Origin: Sphingobacteriales bacterium
GTDB taxonomy: Bacteria; Bacteroidota; Bacteroidia; Chitinophagales; CAIOSU01
Assembly (NCBI GenBank): GCA_027486795.1
Contig: JAIXOI010000012.1
Coordinates: 66,425 to 117,077 of the forward strand
Direction: 5' to 3'
Length of the DNA stretch: 50,653 bases
The notes below the pieces were generated by a model. The model was not told the DNA's origin. It did not search any database and saw nothing but the letters and a program-made list of their open reading frames with translations. The position numbers were made by a program, and so were the translations under genes. Shown in pieces: positions 1 through 8,215 of this stretch (positions are counted from its first letter, which is position 1; each line of letters starts with the position of its first letter).

Positions 1-524
1 AAAATGAATACTTGCTTTCCGCTTTGGGCCAAGCTCCATACGTCTTGGTTCTGCAAGGTAAGGTCGTACTTCTGCATAAAGGCAGATACCTCGGCAATAC
101 TCACCGATTGGCTTTTGAAACGCACCATAACTTGGTCGTCGATATACACTGGTACATAAGTACCTTTAGCGTAAAGCACCGGCAATACCTCATTGGTATG
201 GTAGGTGCTCAATATCTCGTCAATATGGTTTTGCTTGCTGCTTGCGGGCATAACGGCCGTAAACTCAAACTCCAAAAATTTCTCGGTGGCTGAGGTAACG
301 GGTGCCTTTTTGCTTAAAAACGAGGTAGTAAGCGGTTTGCTTTCCGCATCGGCAGAAACTTGAACGGCAAACTTATCGGGCATCCAATCCCAAGTTTGCT
401 TTTGGCCGTCAACATACCAATAAAGTTCGCTTGTATTTCCTTGTGCCGAGGCAACCTGCCCCATTGACACCCAAAATAATACTGTGAGGGCAGGCTTAAG
501 CCTTACATTGTTCCAAAACCGCAT
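1..524 (-). CDS. Secreted protein, N-terminal part (3' end cut by window)
   Basis: Open frame on the minus strand starting at the ATG at 524 and running off the left edge, so only about 174 N-terminal residues are present. Residues 1-26 form a signal peptide with a hydrophobic core (ALTVLFWVSM) and a likely cleavage after VASA. The remainder is soluble and has no motif I can name firmly. Its end (around FMQKYDLTLQNQDVW) resembles the prodomain that precedes S8 subtilase domains in secreted Bacteroidota proteins, but the catalytic domain, if any, lies outside the window. Other possibilities are any secreted or T9SS cargo protein. The gene is certain, its function is not. Confidence 0.6.
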   Translation of the reverse strand, partial: MRFWNNVRLKPALTVLFWVSMGQVASAQGNTSELYWYVDGQKQTWDWMPDKFAVQVSADAESKPLTTSFLSKKAPVTSATEKFLEFEFTAVMPASSKQNHIDEILSTYHTNEVLPVLYAKGTYVPVYIDDQVMVRFKSQSVSIAEVSAFMQKYDLTLQNQDVWSLAQSGKQVFI

Positions 525-750
525 AAACAACTCTTTTCATCACAAAATCAATCAGCACTATTGCTATACGCTATAGCCCTTTGGGAGCTCGTATCCATAT
601 GTTCTTACGGCTGCGATGTAAAAAAGTTTTGGAAAATGTTCCGGATTATGGTATCAGTGTTGGCAATAAATGGGTAGCAAATAATTAAATAGCGCTGCAC
701 TACCCTTAATTAAGGATATTATAATGGTTGATAATATTGAAATTCTGGAG

Positions 751-2430
751 CTAGAAATAATTGCCCCGCCATGCCATATTGAGGCGCACACCAACCCCAA
801 CATAAGCCTGTGAGCCATCATACCGGGCAAGTGCACTTTTACTGGCCCGATACATAATATTGAGATCGACAAAGAGGTTGTGAAACGCTTGGTAACTAAT
901 CAACAAATCGAGCAAGGCTACTTTCTGTTTGATGCCTTGGGCTATGGTATTGCCAAATTCTTGCTGCACGGTCAATTGCCTATTATCATCAACATTGGAG
1001 ACGAAAATGTTGCCGCCCCAGTTTTGCCCAGTACTATCCAGGCCCTTCTGGTAATACACAAATGTCATTTGGGCGGTAAGTTCTGGGAGCAGTTGGTAAC
1101 GGGCAATGCCTACCAACTCCCAAAAATTGGCCCCTAGCGGGTGTGCCAGAGGCTGGTTGTAATGCGTGTAACTACTAGCGGTGGTGTTGTGCGCGTATGT
1201 AAAAGGCCTAACAATGTTTGCTTCGCCCTGCAAATCAAAATTGGCAATACCGAAAGCATCAATGTACTTTAAGCCCGCTTGTAAGGCAAACTTATTGGCC
1301 CACCATCCATTTAGCTTCACAATTTGACCGAAGTTGAACTCATCCAACAAAAACTGGCCATACAACTGAAACCTACGGGCAATATTTGCCTTAAAATCGA
1401 TACCAAGCATTGAGTTGTCGGGGCTGCCCAAGCTTTGCTCAACCGACCGATAGAAAATTATTGGATTGAGGTATTGAAACTCAAAACCATTTTCGCGCTC
1501 AAAAACCACGCTCTCAAACAAGCCAATATCCAACCAATGCGCAATATGGAAATTGAGGTGATGAAAAGCAGCATATTTTTTAGGCAACAATCTATCGCCA
1601 CCCCTATCGTAGGAAGCAGTCATTTCGGTAAACAAGTTGGTATAACTTATGCGCCAAATAGTAGTTTGCACTTTCAAGAAAAACATGTTATTGCCATAGT
1701 CGCTCAAAAACAAAGAGCGGTAGCCATTGCCCCAGAAGTTTTTGTCGTGCCCAAATTGGATATCAACATGGTCGAGCAGATTAAAATTAATATAGCCCCT
1801 TGCCGAAAAATGGTCGATGCCTGTTACGCGAAATGTTTTCCAATATCCCTCACCGGGTATGGCTTGTTCATCTTGTATATGCCTGCGCACATACTGCATG
1901 CCTCGTGATTGGTTGTCGGTAATAAACGTATAAAAACTCAACCGTTTTTTTATGCTTCCCCTTAATTCAACTCCCCGCGTATTCTTAAATATCAAGGCGT
2001 TGGGGTCGGCACCAAACTCTTTGCCCAACTCAAACTGCAGCACAGGGTTTACTTTTACTACAAAACCCTTGCTATCAACACCTAAAAAAGTTGCTGGGTC
2101 TTGATAGAAAAATTTAAGAATAGGGTTCCGGCTTTTTATTACCGAATCTTCCACCCACTCATTGCTATCCCACAACATATTGCGCACGTTGTACTGGTCG
2201 CGTTTGTTTAGCGTTATGCCATTATCACCGAGCGTATCGGGCAGGTTGGCAACCGTTACTCGCTTGTAAGGCTTAATTACGGTGCGTACAATAGGCAATA
2301 TTTTGCCGTATTTAATATTTAGCCTATCTACGTTGTGGTAGCTAAAGTGATTTAATGGCACGTACTGCGATTGCGCTTGGCTAGCAACCTTACAACACAA
2401 GCATAGCAGCAACAAAGCAAGAAAACGCAT
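751..2430 (-). CDS. RemB/Wzi-like outer-membrane protein (gliding motility / capsule-assembly family)
   Basis: 559 residues with a signal peptide (residues 1-20, MRFLALLLLCLCCKVASQAQ). The body alternates aromatic and polar residues as expected for an outer-membrane beta-barrel and ends in a hydrophobic-aromatic strand (RLNMAWRGNYF), which is typical of barrels. The segment at residues 318-339 (beginning FQYLNPIIFYRSVE, then LGSPDN) is the stretch I associate with proteins annotated as gliding motility protein RemB or capsule assembly Wzi family in Bacteroidota. The length fits that family. It is monocistronic: more than 200 bp separate it from the next gene downstream and the 2998-side operon points the same way with a 140-bp gap. 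The role in gliding or in surface polysaccharide anchoring is inferred from family resemblance only. Confidence 0.65.
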   Translation of the reverse strand: MRFLALLLLCLCCKVASQAQSQYVPLNHFSYHNVDRLNIKYGKILPIVRTVIKPYKRVTVANLPDTLGDNGITLNKRDQYNVRNMLWDSNEWVEDSVIKSRNPILKFFYQDPATFLGVDSKGFVVKVNPVLQFELGKEFGADPNALIFKNTRGVELRGSIKKRLSFYTFITDNQSRGMQYVRRHIQDEQAIPGEGYWKTFRVTGIDHFSARGYINFNLLDHVDIQFGHDKNFWGNGYRSLFLSDYGNNMFFLKVQTTIWRISYTNLFTEMTASYDRGGDRLLPKKYAAFHHLNFHIAHWLDIGLFESVVFERENGFEFQYLNPIIFYRSVEQSLGSPDNSMLGIDFKANIARRFQLYGQFLLDEFNFGQIVKLNGWWANKFALQAGLKYIDAFGIANFDLQGEANIVRPFTYAHNTTASSYTHYNQPLAHPLGANFWELVGIARYQLLPELTAQMTFVYYQKGLDSTGQNWGGNIFVSNVDDNRQLTVQQEFGNTIAQGIKQKVALLDLLISYQAFHNLFVDLNIMYRASKSALARYDGSQAYVGVGVRLNMAWRGNYF

Positions 2431-2571
2431 ATCTACAGGCAGTTAGTTGCCGTAAAAATAGGAATAAGCGTGTAGTATGTGGTAACTAGTAGCGAGTAAT
2501 TAGTAAATAGCAAGTTTTGAGGCTATTTTTTGTGTTGCACTGGCAAAGCCGAAATTGATTTACCCCAAACC

Positions 2572-2997
2572 TTAACCCTCGAAACCGATTTTTTTGTGGG
2601 TGCCATCACAAAATGGCTTGTTGCTAGAGGCACCGCAGCGGCACAGCGCTGTCATTTTGTTCTTGTGCTCTTCCCTACCATCGCTATGCTTAATGCGTAC
2701 ATTGCCAAACACCAACACAGGGCCATTGGGCACTATCTCAACCACCGATTCGCTCTCAATCTGGGGCGCCTCAGTTTCGGCATTGTTCATATAGTAGGTT
2801 AATGCTCCCGAAGGGCATTTGCTCACTTGGGCCTTAATCTCATCGGTAGTGGCACCTTGGGCGTTTATCCAAGGACGCTCCTTGTTGTTAAACACGTTAG
2901 GCAAACCACCTACGCAAAAAGCCGAGTGTATGCACACCTCTGGTTTCCATACAATGGTTACTTCGCCATTGCTATATTCTTTGGTAGTATCGGCCAT
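2572..2997 (-). CDS. Divergent 4Fe-4S domain plus CDGSH iron-sulfur domain protein
   Basis: 141 residues with two metal sites. The N-terminal half matches the divergent 4Fe-4S mono-cluster domain (PF06902 type): Cys22 and Cys28 in VCIHSAFC, then PWI and a third cysteine in CPSGAL. The C-terminal half carries a complete CDGSH (mitoNEET-like) signature, CRCGASSNKPFCDGTH, whose three Cys and one His bind a 2Fe-2S cluster. It is probably a small cytoplasmic electron-transfer or Fe-S sensing protein. It is the third gene after a nitroreductase (3441-4049) and OsmC (3043-3435), with a 45-bp gap from OsmC. This suggests a role in redox stress with the nitroreductase as possible partner, which is an inference from position. 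Confidence 0.88.
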   Translation of the reverse strand: MADTTKEYSNGEVTIVWKPEVCIHSAFCVGGLPNVFNNKERPWINAQGATTDEIKAQVSKCPSGALTYYMNNAETEAPQIESESVVEIVPNGPVLVFGNVRIKHSDGREEHKNKMTALCRCGASSNKPFCDGTHKKIGFEG

Positions 2998-3042
2998 TGG
3001 GTGACGTTGATTAGTTTACGTCAAATTATTAAAAATATAGCA

Positions 3043-3435
3043 TTATACCAACTGCGTAACAATGTCGTTTTGTTGGTTGAGGATTTTGTGAACCGGGCAT
3101 CGGTTGGCTATTGCCAAAAGTCTTTCTCGCTGTGCCTCGTCGAGCTTACCGGTAAGCTTTATTTTGCGAGTGAGCAACAATTTACCGGTGCCAGCCTCTT
3201 GCTCTCCTGATACGGTCACCTCTACTTCGTCTAATGGCCAATCCTTGAGGCGCGCGTACATTTGCACGGTCATGTTGGTGCAAGCAACCAAGGCTCCAAG
3301 CATTGTTTCGGTAGGTTTGGGAGCCAAATCGGTACCCTGTATATCGGTTGGCTCGTCGAATGCCAATTCATGTTGGCCCATACTTACCTTCATAAAATAC
3401 CCAGTGTTGCCCTTTAGGCTGCCTTTAGCTTCCAT
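3043..3435 (-). CDS. OsmC family protein
   Basis: 130 residues of the OsmC/Ohr fold. Visible family features are the central helix start with a cysteine (TMLGALVACTNMTVQMYAR) and the second conserved cysteine near the C-terminus (ANRCPVHKIL). These two cysteines are the peroxidatic pair in OsmC/Ohr proteins that reduce organic hydroperoxides. The protein is cytoplasmic, without a signal peptide. It starts 5 bp after the nitroreductase stop codon (3441), so the two are almost certainly co-transcribed, nitroreductase first. The substrate cannot be read from the sequence; the YhfA-like branch of OsmC is as likely as a true hydroperoxide reductase. Confidence 0.88.
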   Translation of the reverse strand: MEAKGSLKGNTGYFMKVSMGQHELAFDEPTDIQGTDLAPKPTETMLGALVACTNMTVQMYARLKDWPLDEVEVTVSGEQEAGTGKLLLTRKIKLTGKLDEAQRERLLAIANRCPVHKILNQQNDIVTQLV

Positions 3436-3440
3436 GGTGG

Positions 3441-4049
3441 TTACAATAACTTGTCTTGAAAAACGAAAGTGCTTACCGGGTTTCGGTTGCGCGGCGTAAG
3501 CTCCCTGCTGCGGAAAGGTTCCTCTAACTCATCAGCGGAAGCCAAGTGGCCCAATGCTATAAAACACACCAGCTCCATATCTTCTGGAAGTTGAATTAAC
3601 TGTTCGGCATCTGACCTGCGAAAACCACCCATAACATGCCCCAAAATGCCCATTGAAGCTGCTTGCAACAGTAGGTTTTGATTTGCCGAGCCTACATCGT
3701 ACCAATTATATTTATTGGCAGCGCCTGTATTCATATGGTTTTTACGCGAAAGGCTTGCTATCAATACCGCCGCATTTTGCGCCCAAGGCTGGTTGCCTGC
3801 CATAAGGGTATTCCACATTGCATCAAATACAGGTGAGCCCTTGGTAGCGTATACATACATCCATGGCTGCTCGTTCATGCTGCTGGGTGCCCAACTAGCT
3901 GCCTCAAAAATAGTATCCAACTCTTGTTGGGTGATTGGTTGGTTACTAAACGACCTAGCGCTCCATCGCTCACGAATAATTTGATGTACTGGGTTTTCAG
4001 TATTTGCTATCTTCACTTGTTGCGCTTCACTTATGGTTGTCTCTTTCAT
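3441..4049 (-). CDS. Nitroreductase family FMN-dependent oxidoreductase
   Basis: 202 residues, typical of single-domain nitroreductases that use FMN and NAD(P)H. The N-terminal FMN-phosphate motif is present (RERWSARSFSNQPI), as is the family stretch AASWAPSSMNEQPW. A C-terminal basic stretch (RSRELTPRNRNPV) is consistent with cofactor binding. The substrate is unknown (quinone, nitroaromatic or enal are all possible). It is the first gene of a minus-strand operon with OsmC 5 bp downstream and the Fe-S protein after that, which points to a detoxification or oxidative-stress unit. The short spacer upstream (4107-4135) carries a degenerate TTAGT/CTAGT repeat. Confidence 0.88.
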   Translation of the reverse strand: MKETTISEAQQVKIANTENPVHQIIRERWSARSFSNQPITQQELDTIFEAASWAPSSMNEQPWMYVYATKGSPVFDAMWNTLMAGNQPWAQNAAVLIASLSRKNHMNTGAANKYNWYDVGSANQNLLLQAASMGILGHVMGGFRRSDAEQLIQLPEDMELVCFIALGHLASADELEEPFRSRELTPRNRNPVSTFVFQDKLL

Positions 4050-4141
4050 AATACTACTCCAAACACGAAGATGCTAGAAAAAGTTTTATTGTTTCGTTCG
4101 TTGCCAGTAAATGGTGATTAGTTACTAGTTAACAACAACAA

Positions 4142-4987
4142 CTACGCCAGCGCAGTGAGTTTTTCGCTTACCTGCCATAGCTTGAGCGCTACAGTTGCAT
4201 CCAAAGCTTCTTTACTAGCTATTTTTGCCTTGCTCTTATCAAAATACTTGCCTGTTACACCTTCCACTTCGGGGCTAGAAGCCAGATAAATACTGGTGGC
4301 AGCACCTTGCTCGGTAGTAATCATAAATGGCTTTAACAACGTCCAACCCAATCGGTAAATTCCCTTCGATTCTTTGCGGGCAATGTCGGTAGCTACTACT
4401 CCTGGGTGCAGGCTATTTGCGGTTACGCCTGTTCCTGCCAATCGGCGGGCAAGCTCGTTGGTAAACAATACATTGCCTAGCTTAGATTGGCCATAGGCCA
4501 GCCTAAAACCATCGTAATTGTTCTTAAAATGAAGGTTATCGAAATAAATATGGCCACGGTAATGCGCCCTCGAAGCTACATTAACGATTCGTGCCGGCGC
4601 TGAAGCTTTAAGTGTATCTAGCAACAAATTGGTCAATAAAAATGGCCCTAAGTGGTTAATAGCAAATTGCCGCTCTATGCCATCTTCCGTTTCTCCATAC
4701 TCCGAAAAAAATGCCCCCGCATTATTTACCAGCACATCCAATCTATCGTAGTTGCTCTTGAAATCGGCAACCAATTGGCGTATCTGCTTCTGGCTGCCTA
4801 GGTCGCATTTCATAAAGCTTACCTTGTTGTTGCCTGTGGTTTGCTTCACGTCGGCCACCGCCGCTTGGCCTTTGGCAGCATCGCGGGCAACAATAACCAC
4901 GGTTGCGCCTTGCTTGGCAAGTGCTCGGGCAGTTTCAAGGCCAATTCCGGCATTGCCGCCAGTAACGATTACGGTTTTGTTTTGCAT
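4142..4987 (-). CDS. Short-chain dehydrogenase/reductase (retinol-dehydrogenase-like SDR)
   Basis: 281 residues, a classical SDR with a Rossmann fold. The cofactor motif TGGNAGIG is at residues 9-16, NNAG at 88-91, the catalytic serine in VASRAH near 139, and the catalytic YGQSK at 165-169. The arrangement and the C-terminal extension resemble the retinol dehydrogenase / WW-domain oxidoreductase-like group, which reduces carbonyls on lipophilic substrates, usually with NADP(H). The physiological substrate is not known. It is the last gene of an accD (5237) - DUF2905 (5004) - SDR run with spacings of 8 and 16 bp, so it is probably co-transcribed with the fatty-acid synthesis gene accD. A link to lipid metabolism is inference. 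Confidence 0.9.
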   Translation of the reverse strand: MQNKTVIVTGGNAGIGLETARALAKQGATVVIVARDAAKGQAAVADVKQTTGNNKVSFMKCDLGSQKQIRQLVADFKSNYDRLDVLVNNAGAFFSEYGETEDGIERQFAINHLGPFLLTNLLLDTLKASAPARIVNVASRAHYRGHIYFDNLHFKNNYDGFRLAYGQSKLGNVLFTNELARRLAGTGVTANSLHPGVVATDIARKESKGIYRLGWTLLKPFMITTEQGAATSIYLASSPEVEGVTGKYFDKSKAKIASKEALDATVALKLWQVSEKLTALA

Positions 4988-5003
4988 AGTGGTGGTGGTT
5001 GCT

Positions 5004-5228
5004 TTAAAGTAACCGACGTATCAGGTTAACGATTATTGTTAGGCCTAAGCTAAACAATATCATAGTGGAAATGGGGAAATAGAATCGCGAATTTTCACCC
5101 TCGATGCGAATATCGCCAGGCAAACGCCCCACCCAACTGAACTTATCATGGAAAAAATAGAACAGAATACCCAACACTATTAAGGCTATGCCAGCAACTA
5201 TGAGGTACTTACCTGTTTGAGCATTCAT
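5004..5228 (-). CDS. DUF2905 family small membrane protein
   Basis: 74 residues with two predicted membrane helices: residues 8-26 (IVAGIALIVLGILFYFF region) and residues 50-70 (ISTMILFSLGLTIIVNL). Between them is the conserved loop W-VGRLPGDI that marks the DUF2905 family. Function is unknown for the whole family. It starts 8 bp after the accD stop codon and ends 16 bp before the SDR start, so it is part of that operon. The length is normal for the family. Its position with accD is suggestive of envelope lipid functions but does not prove it. Confidence 0.88.
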   Translation of the reverse strand: MNAQTGKYLIVAGIALIVLGILFYFFHDKFSWVGRLPGDIRIEGENSRFYFPISTMILFSLGLTIIVNLIRRLL

Positions 5229-5236
5229 ACGCTTAC

Positions 5237-6088
5237 CTACACCTTCATTAAGCCAAGCAAATCGCTGATGGTTTGTTTTAGGTTTTTGCGGTCAACTATC
5301 AAATCTAAAAAACCGTGCTCCAACAAAAACTCGCTCGATTGAAAGCCTACTGGTATTTCTTTCTTAATGGTCTCTTTAATTACCCTTGGGCCCGCAAAAC
5401 CAATTAAGGCACCCGGCTCGGCAATCAACACATCGCCAAGCATACTAAAACTGGCCGTAACGCCACCTGTAGTTGGGTCGGTAAGCAAGGATATAAAAGG
5501 CAATTTAGCTTCTGATAGTTGGGTAAGTTTAGCAGCGGTTTTGGCCATCTGCATCAGCGAAAATGCAGCCTCCATCATGCGCGCGCCGCCCGACTTGGAG
5601 ATAATAACCAAGGGTAGTTTGTTGGCTATACAATAATCAATGCTTCGGGCTATTTTTTCGCCTACTACCGAGCCCATTGAGCCGCCGATGTAAGCAAAAT
5701 CCATAGCTGCAATTACCACACGCTGCTCGTTCATAGGGCCAACGGCCACTTGCATGGCATCTTTCAAACCGGTCTTTTCGGTTGCTTCCACCATCCGCTC
5801 GGCGTATGGCTTTAAGTCCGTAAAAGTGAGCATATCTTTTGGCAACAAGTTGTCGAAAAGGATTTGCACCTCGTCCTCTTTCTCGTCAAAAAGAAACTCG
5901 AAATATTCGATAGAGCCAATGCGATGATGAAAATTACAATGGTTGCATACATGCAAATTGCTCTTTAACTCAATTTGCGTTAAAGTGGTTTTGCAACCTG
6001 GGCATTTTACCCACATGCCATCAGGAGCTTCTTTCTTCTCCCGAGTGCTTGTAGTTATGCCTTCCTTAATTCGCGTGAACCATCCCAT
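5237..6088 (-). CDS. accD: Acetyl-CoA carboxylase carboxyltransferase subunit beta
   Basis: 283 residues. The beta subunit of carboxyltransferase moves the carboxyl group from carboxybiotin to acetyl-CoA to make malonyl-CoA, the first step of fatty acid synthesis, in complex with AccA. The four-cysteine zinc ribbon is intact (Cys29, Cys32, Cys48, Cys51, in CPGC and CNHC). The crotonase-fold region carries the expected SKSGGARM and GGVTASFSMLGD segments and ends in GFAGPRVIKETI. Start and length are standard for AccD. It is the first gene of an operon with DUF2905 and an SDR; accA is not in the window. Confidence 0.97.
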   Translation of the reverse strand: MGWFTRIKEGITTSTREKKEAPDGMWVKCPGCKTTLTQIELKSNLHVCNHCNFHHRIGSIEYFEFLFDEKEDEVQILFDNLLPKDMLTFTDLKPYAERMVEATEKTGLKDAMQVAVGPMNEQRVVIAAMDFAYIGGSMGSVVGEKIARSIDYCIANKLPLVIISKSGGARMMEAAFSLMQMAKTAAKLTQLSEAKLPFISLLTDPTTGGVTASFSMLGDVLIAEPGALIGFAGPRVIKETIKKEIPVGFQSSEFLLEHGFLDLIVDRKNLKQTISDLLGLMKV

Positions 6089-6214
6089 ACATTATCCTCT
6101 TTGGGCTAATATTATTGCCCGGTAAAGTTAGGACAATTGTTTTCATCCTACCTAAAGATACGGAATGAAATAAGAAAGGTAGCGAAGTAAAATTATCAGA
6201 ACGGGATGTTTTGA

Positions 6215-6670
6215 TTAATTCTTTTCCCAGTGAGCTACCAACACTTTAAGCACGTTGCCCCAAGCATTATCAAAGTATAGGTAGGTTTTGTCCCACTCTT
6301 CCCCTTCGGGCCAACCAGTATGTACTAAGCGCAGGTAGGTGCCTGCAGCAGTTTCACTAAAAAAGAGCGTTACCCAAGTTTTGTACTCATGGTTGCGCAC
6401 ATAAGGTATGGTAGGTGGGGAGTTCCAAGTAAAGCTCAACATTTCGTTTGGCACGTAGCTAATAAAAGTGCAACCTTCAGAGCCTCTTAAGCCTGAAGCC
6501 CCATTGGCATCAAAATACAGCTCAAAAAGTCCACCACGCTCTAGCTTCACGTTTGCAGGCACGCCCATAAAGGCAGTAATGCCTTCCGAAGTGGTCCAGC
6601 TATGCCAAACTTCATTCAATGGTGCATTAATGGTGGCGATTTTAATGATTTGCTTGTCTGTTATTTTCAT
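6215..6670 (-). CDS. SRPBCC / AHSA1-like domain protein
   Basis: 151 residues that form a single START-like SRPBCC domain of the Aha1 (AHSA1) type. The N-terminal strand and helix (INAPLNEVWHSWTTSEGI) and the C-terminal pattern ending in a long helix (NAWGNVLKVLVAHWEKN) are characteristic. Such proteins bind small hydrophobic ligands, but the ligand cannot be predicted. It is cytoplasmic, without a signal peptide. It lies 25 bp downstream of a rhomboid protease gene on the same strand and may be co-transcribed with it, though no functional link between the two families is known. Confidence 0.87.
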   Translation of the reverse strand: MKITDKQIIKIATINAPLNEVWHSWTTSEGITAFMGVPANVKLERGGLFELYFDANGASGLRGSEGCTFISYVPNEMLSFTWNSPPTIPYVRNHEYKTWVTLFFSETAAGTYLRLVHTGWPEGEEWDKTYLYFDNAWGNVLKVLVAHWEKN

Positions 6671-6695
6671 CTAACTTTCCTTTTCTCATATGTAC

Positions 6696-7247
6696 TCACC
6701 TTTTGCCCATAAAGCCGAACATACTACCACAAAGCCCGCCAATAATGTGTGCAAACTGCGAAATATTGTCGGCTTGAAAGCTGCTATAAATCTCCTTGCC
6801 TACAAACAGTAGCAGTATCAAAATAAAGGTGATGGGTATTTTGCCTGCTTGTACGTTTACAAAACTGATGAGCATAACCAACATAAACACTATACCACTG
6901 GCACCCCACAACCCATCATGAAATATAAGGGCATTGAGCAAACCCGTAATAAGCGCAGTAAGTAATATCATTATTAATAATTGACGCCAACCATACTTCT
7001 CCTCCAACACCGGACCTAACAATAAAATAAAAGTAAGATTGCCCAACAGATGCTCAACATTGGCATGCCCAAGGCAATGCGTGAAAAGGGTAAGATAATC
7101 GACCCAATTGTTTAGATTGAACTTGCCACTTAGGCTAACATAAGGCGTTATTGCCCCGCCTGTTGCAAAATTTGCAGTAAAAACCACTACACATACCAAG
7201 CTAAAGGTGAGTATTACAGGGGCGTTGTAATGCAGGCGAATGTTCAT
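6696..7247 (-). CDS. Rhomboid family intramembrane serine protease
   Basis: 183 residues, about five to six hydrophobic membrane segments. The catalytic serine motif GASG is at residues 115-118 (Ser117) and the partner histidine at about 167 (FAHIIGGLCG). The loop-1 signature HANVEHLLGN (61-70) is also present. Together these give a complete rhomboid dyad, so the protein is probably active and cleaves single-pass membrane proteins. Length is at the short end of the family, which is usual for the minimal 6-TM bacterial form. It lies 25 bp upstream of the SRPBCC gene in the same direction. The substrate is unknown. Confidence 0.92.
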   Translation of the reverse strand: MNIRLHYNAPVILTFSLVCVVVFTANFATGGAITPYVSLSGKFNLNNWVDYLTLFTHCLGHANVEHLLGNLTFILLLGPVLEEKYGWRQLLIMILLTALITGLLNALIFHDGLWGASGIVFMLVMLISFVNVQAGKIPITFILILLLFVGKEIYSSFQADNISQFAHIIGGLCGSMFGFMGKR

Positions 7248-7280
7248 ATTACTGCGCAGTTGGGAGGTAGCTTACCACCC

Positions 7281-7316
7281 AAAAATAAAAAAAGGCAACC
7301 ACATAAAGTGATTGCC
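7281..7316 (-). terminator. Rho-independent terminator of the small secreted protein gene
   Basis: A 9-bp stem (arms 7294-7302 and 7308-7316, one G-U pair when read on the minus strand, 5-nt loop) is followed on the minus strand by a T-rich run, the complement of the A-rich stretch at 7281-7293. It sits 32 bp after the stop codon of the gene at 7348-7917. Confidence 0.8.
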
Positions 7317-7347
7317 TCCTTGTATTACTCAGTAATGTATTTCCGTA

Positions 7348-7917
7348 CTAGTTTCTTGGTGTATTTACAACAGTAGTTACCGGGCCGTAGTATTTGTAAG
7401 ATTCAACCAACCCTTTAAAGGCAGGCATGTGCTTATCAAACTCTGCTTGGCTAGAAGCACTGAACACGAAAAAGGGCACAACGTCGCCTTGATCGATATA
7501 TGCTACTGCCTCATAAGTATTGGCTTTTGCATTAATCATGTGCATTACAGTAGCATTGCCTTTGCCACGGTTTACGGTAATACCACCACCATCTTTAATC
7601 TGTATACCCGGCGATGATATTTTGTACATATCAATGTCGTAGCTCATTAGGTCGTAAATATTATCACCGCTGCCAACTAGGCTGGTGGTATTTACAAAAA
7701 TGAAAGCACCGGTGGTTTCCCATACCGTGCCCTCTAAATGGAATGCGGCGCCCAGACCCATTTCACCTGCGACATCTTTGTTGGCTAGCCAACCATCGGG
7801 TGCAGTAATGGCATAGGCACTGCCTTGCTGATTTACTAAAATGCTTCTCTCTTCTTGTGCTTGTGCGTTGGCAAATAGCATACAGCTAGCCATCACGCTT
7901 AAAACCATCGTCCTCAT
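7348..7917 (-). CDS. Small secreted protein of unknown function
   Basis: 189 residues with a clear signal peptide (MRTMVLSVMASCMLFANAQA, cleavage about residue 20). The mature part has the pattern of a compact alpha/beta domain: a strand-rich N-terminus (SAYAITAPDGWLANKD), a central MHMINAKANTYEAVAYID and a final helix EFDKHMPAFKGLVESYKY. The Y-AITAPDGW start and the F--LVESYK end resemble PsbP/DUF1795-like folds seen in small exported proteins, but I would not name a family. Upstream (7920-7928) there is an AG-rich stretch that could act as a ribosome-binding site, unusual in this window. It stands alone with its own terminator. Confidence 0.75.
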   Translation of the reverse strand: MRTMVLSVMASCMLFANAQAQEERSILVNQQGSAYAITAPDGWLANKDVAGEMGLGAAFHLEGTVWETTGAFIFVNTTSLVGSGDNIYDLMSYDIDMYKISSPGIQIKDGGGITVNRGKGNATVMHMINAKANTYEAVAYIDQGDVVPFFVFSASSQAEFDKHMPAFKGLVESYKYYGPVTTVVNTPRN

Positions 7918-8215
7918 ACTCGCTCTCCTCTTTAATCCGTGATTAATATCTAATCGTACGTAGAATGGAGGAAAAAGTTACGGAAACAACTAAGTGTTTT
8001 TCGGTAGCCAGGAAGATGAAATGGTTATAACCGAAGAATGGAAAGAACCTTGGCAAGGGAATTTTTTATTCTTGTCTTACAATTAAAGCTTTGTTTTACA
8101 AGATTATATTATCCTAACGAATAAATGCACTGATTTAGTCAACACGAAATTTGATACACAATAGCAGTAATTATTCTCCTATAGTGGATAAGGAGCTTGC
8201 TTGTTTTGTTTTTCA

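Noticed and set aside
1435-1908. 157-codon plus-strand frame inside the RemB-like gene
   Set aside because: Antisense shadow of a well supported gene.
8021-8086. 21-residue plus-strand frame in the spacer before the M42 gene
   Set aside because: Too short to support, no promoter or context.
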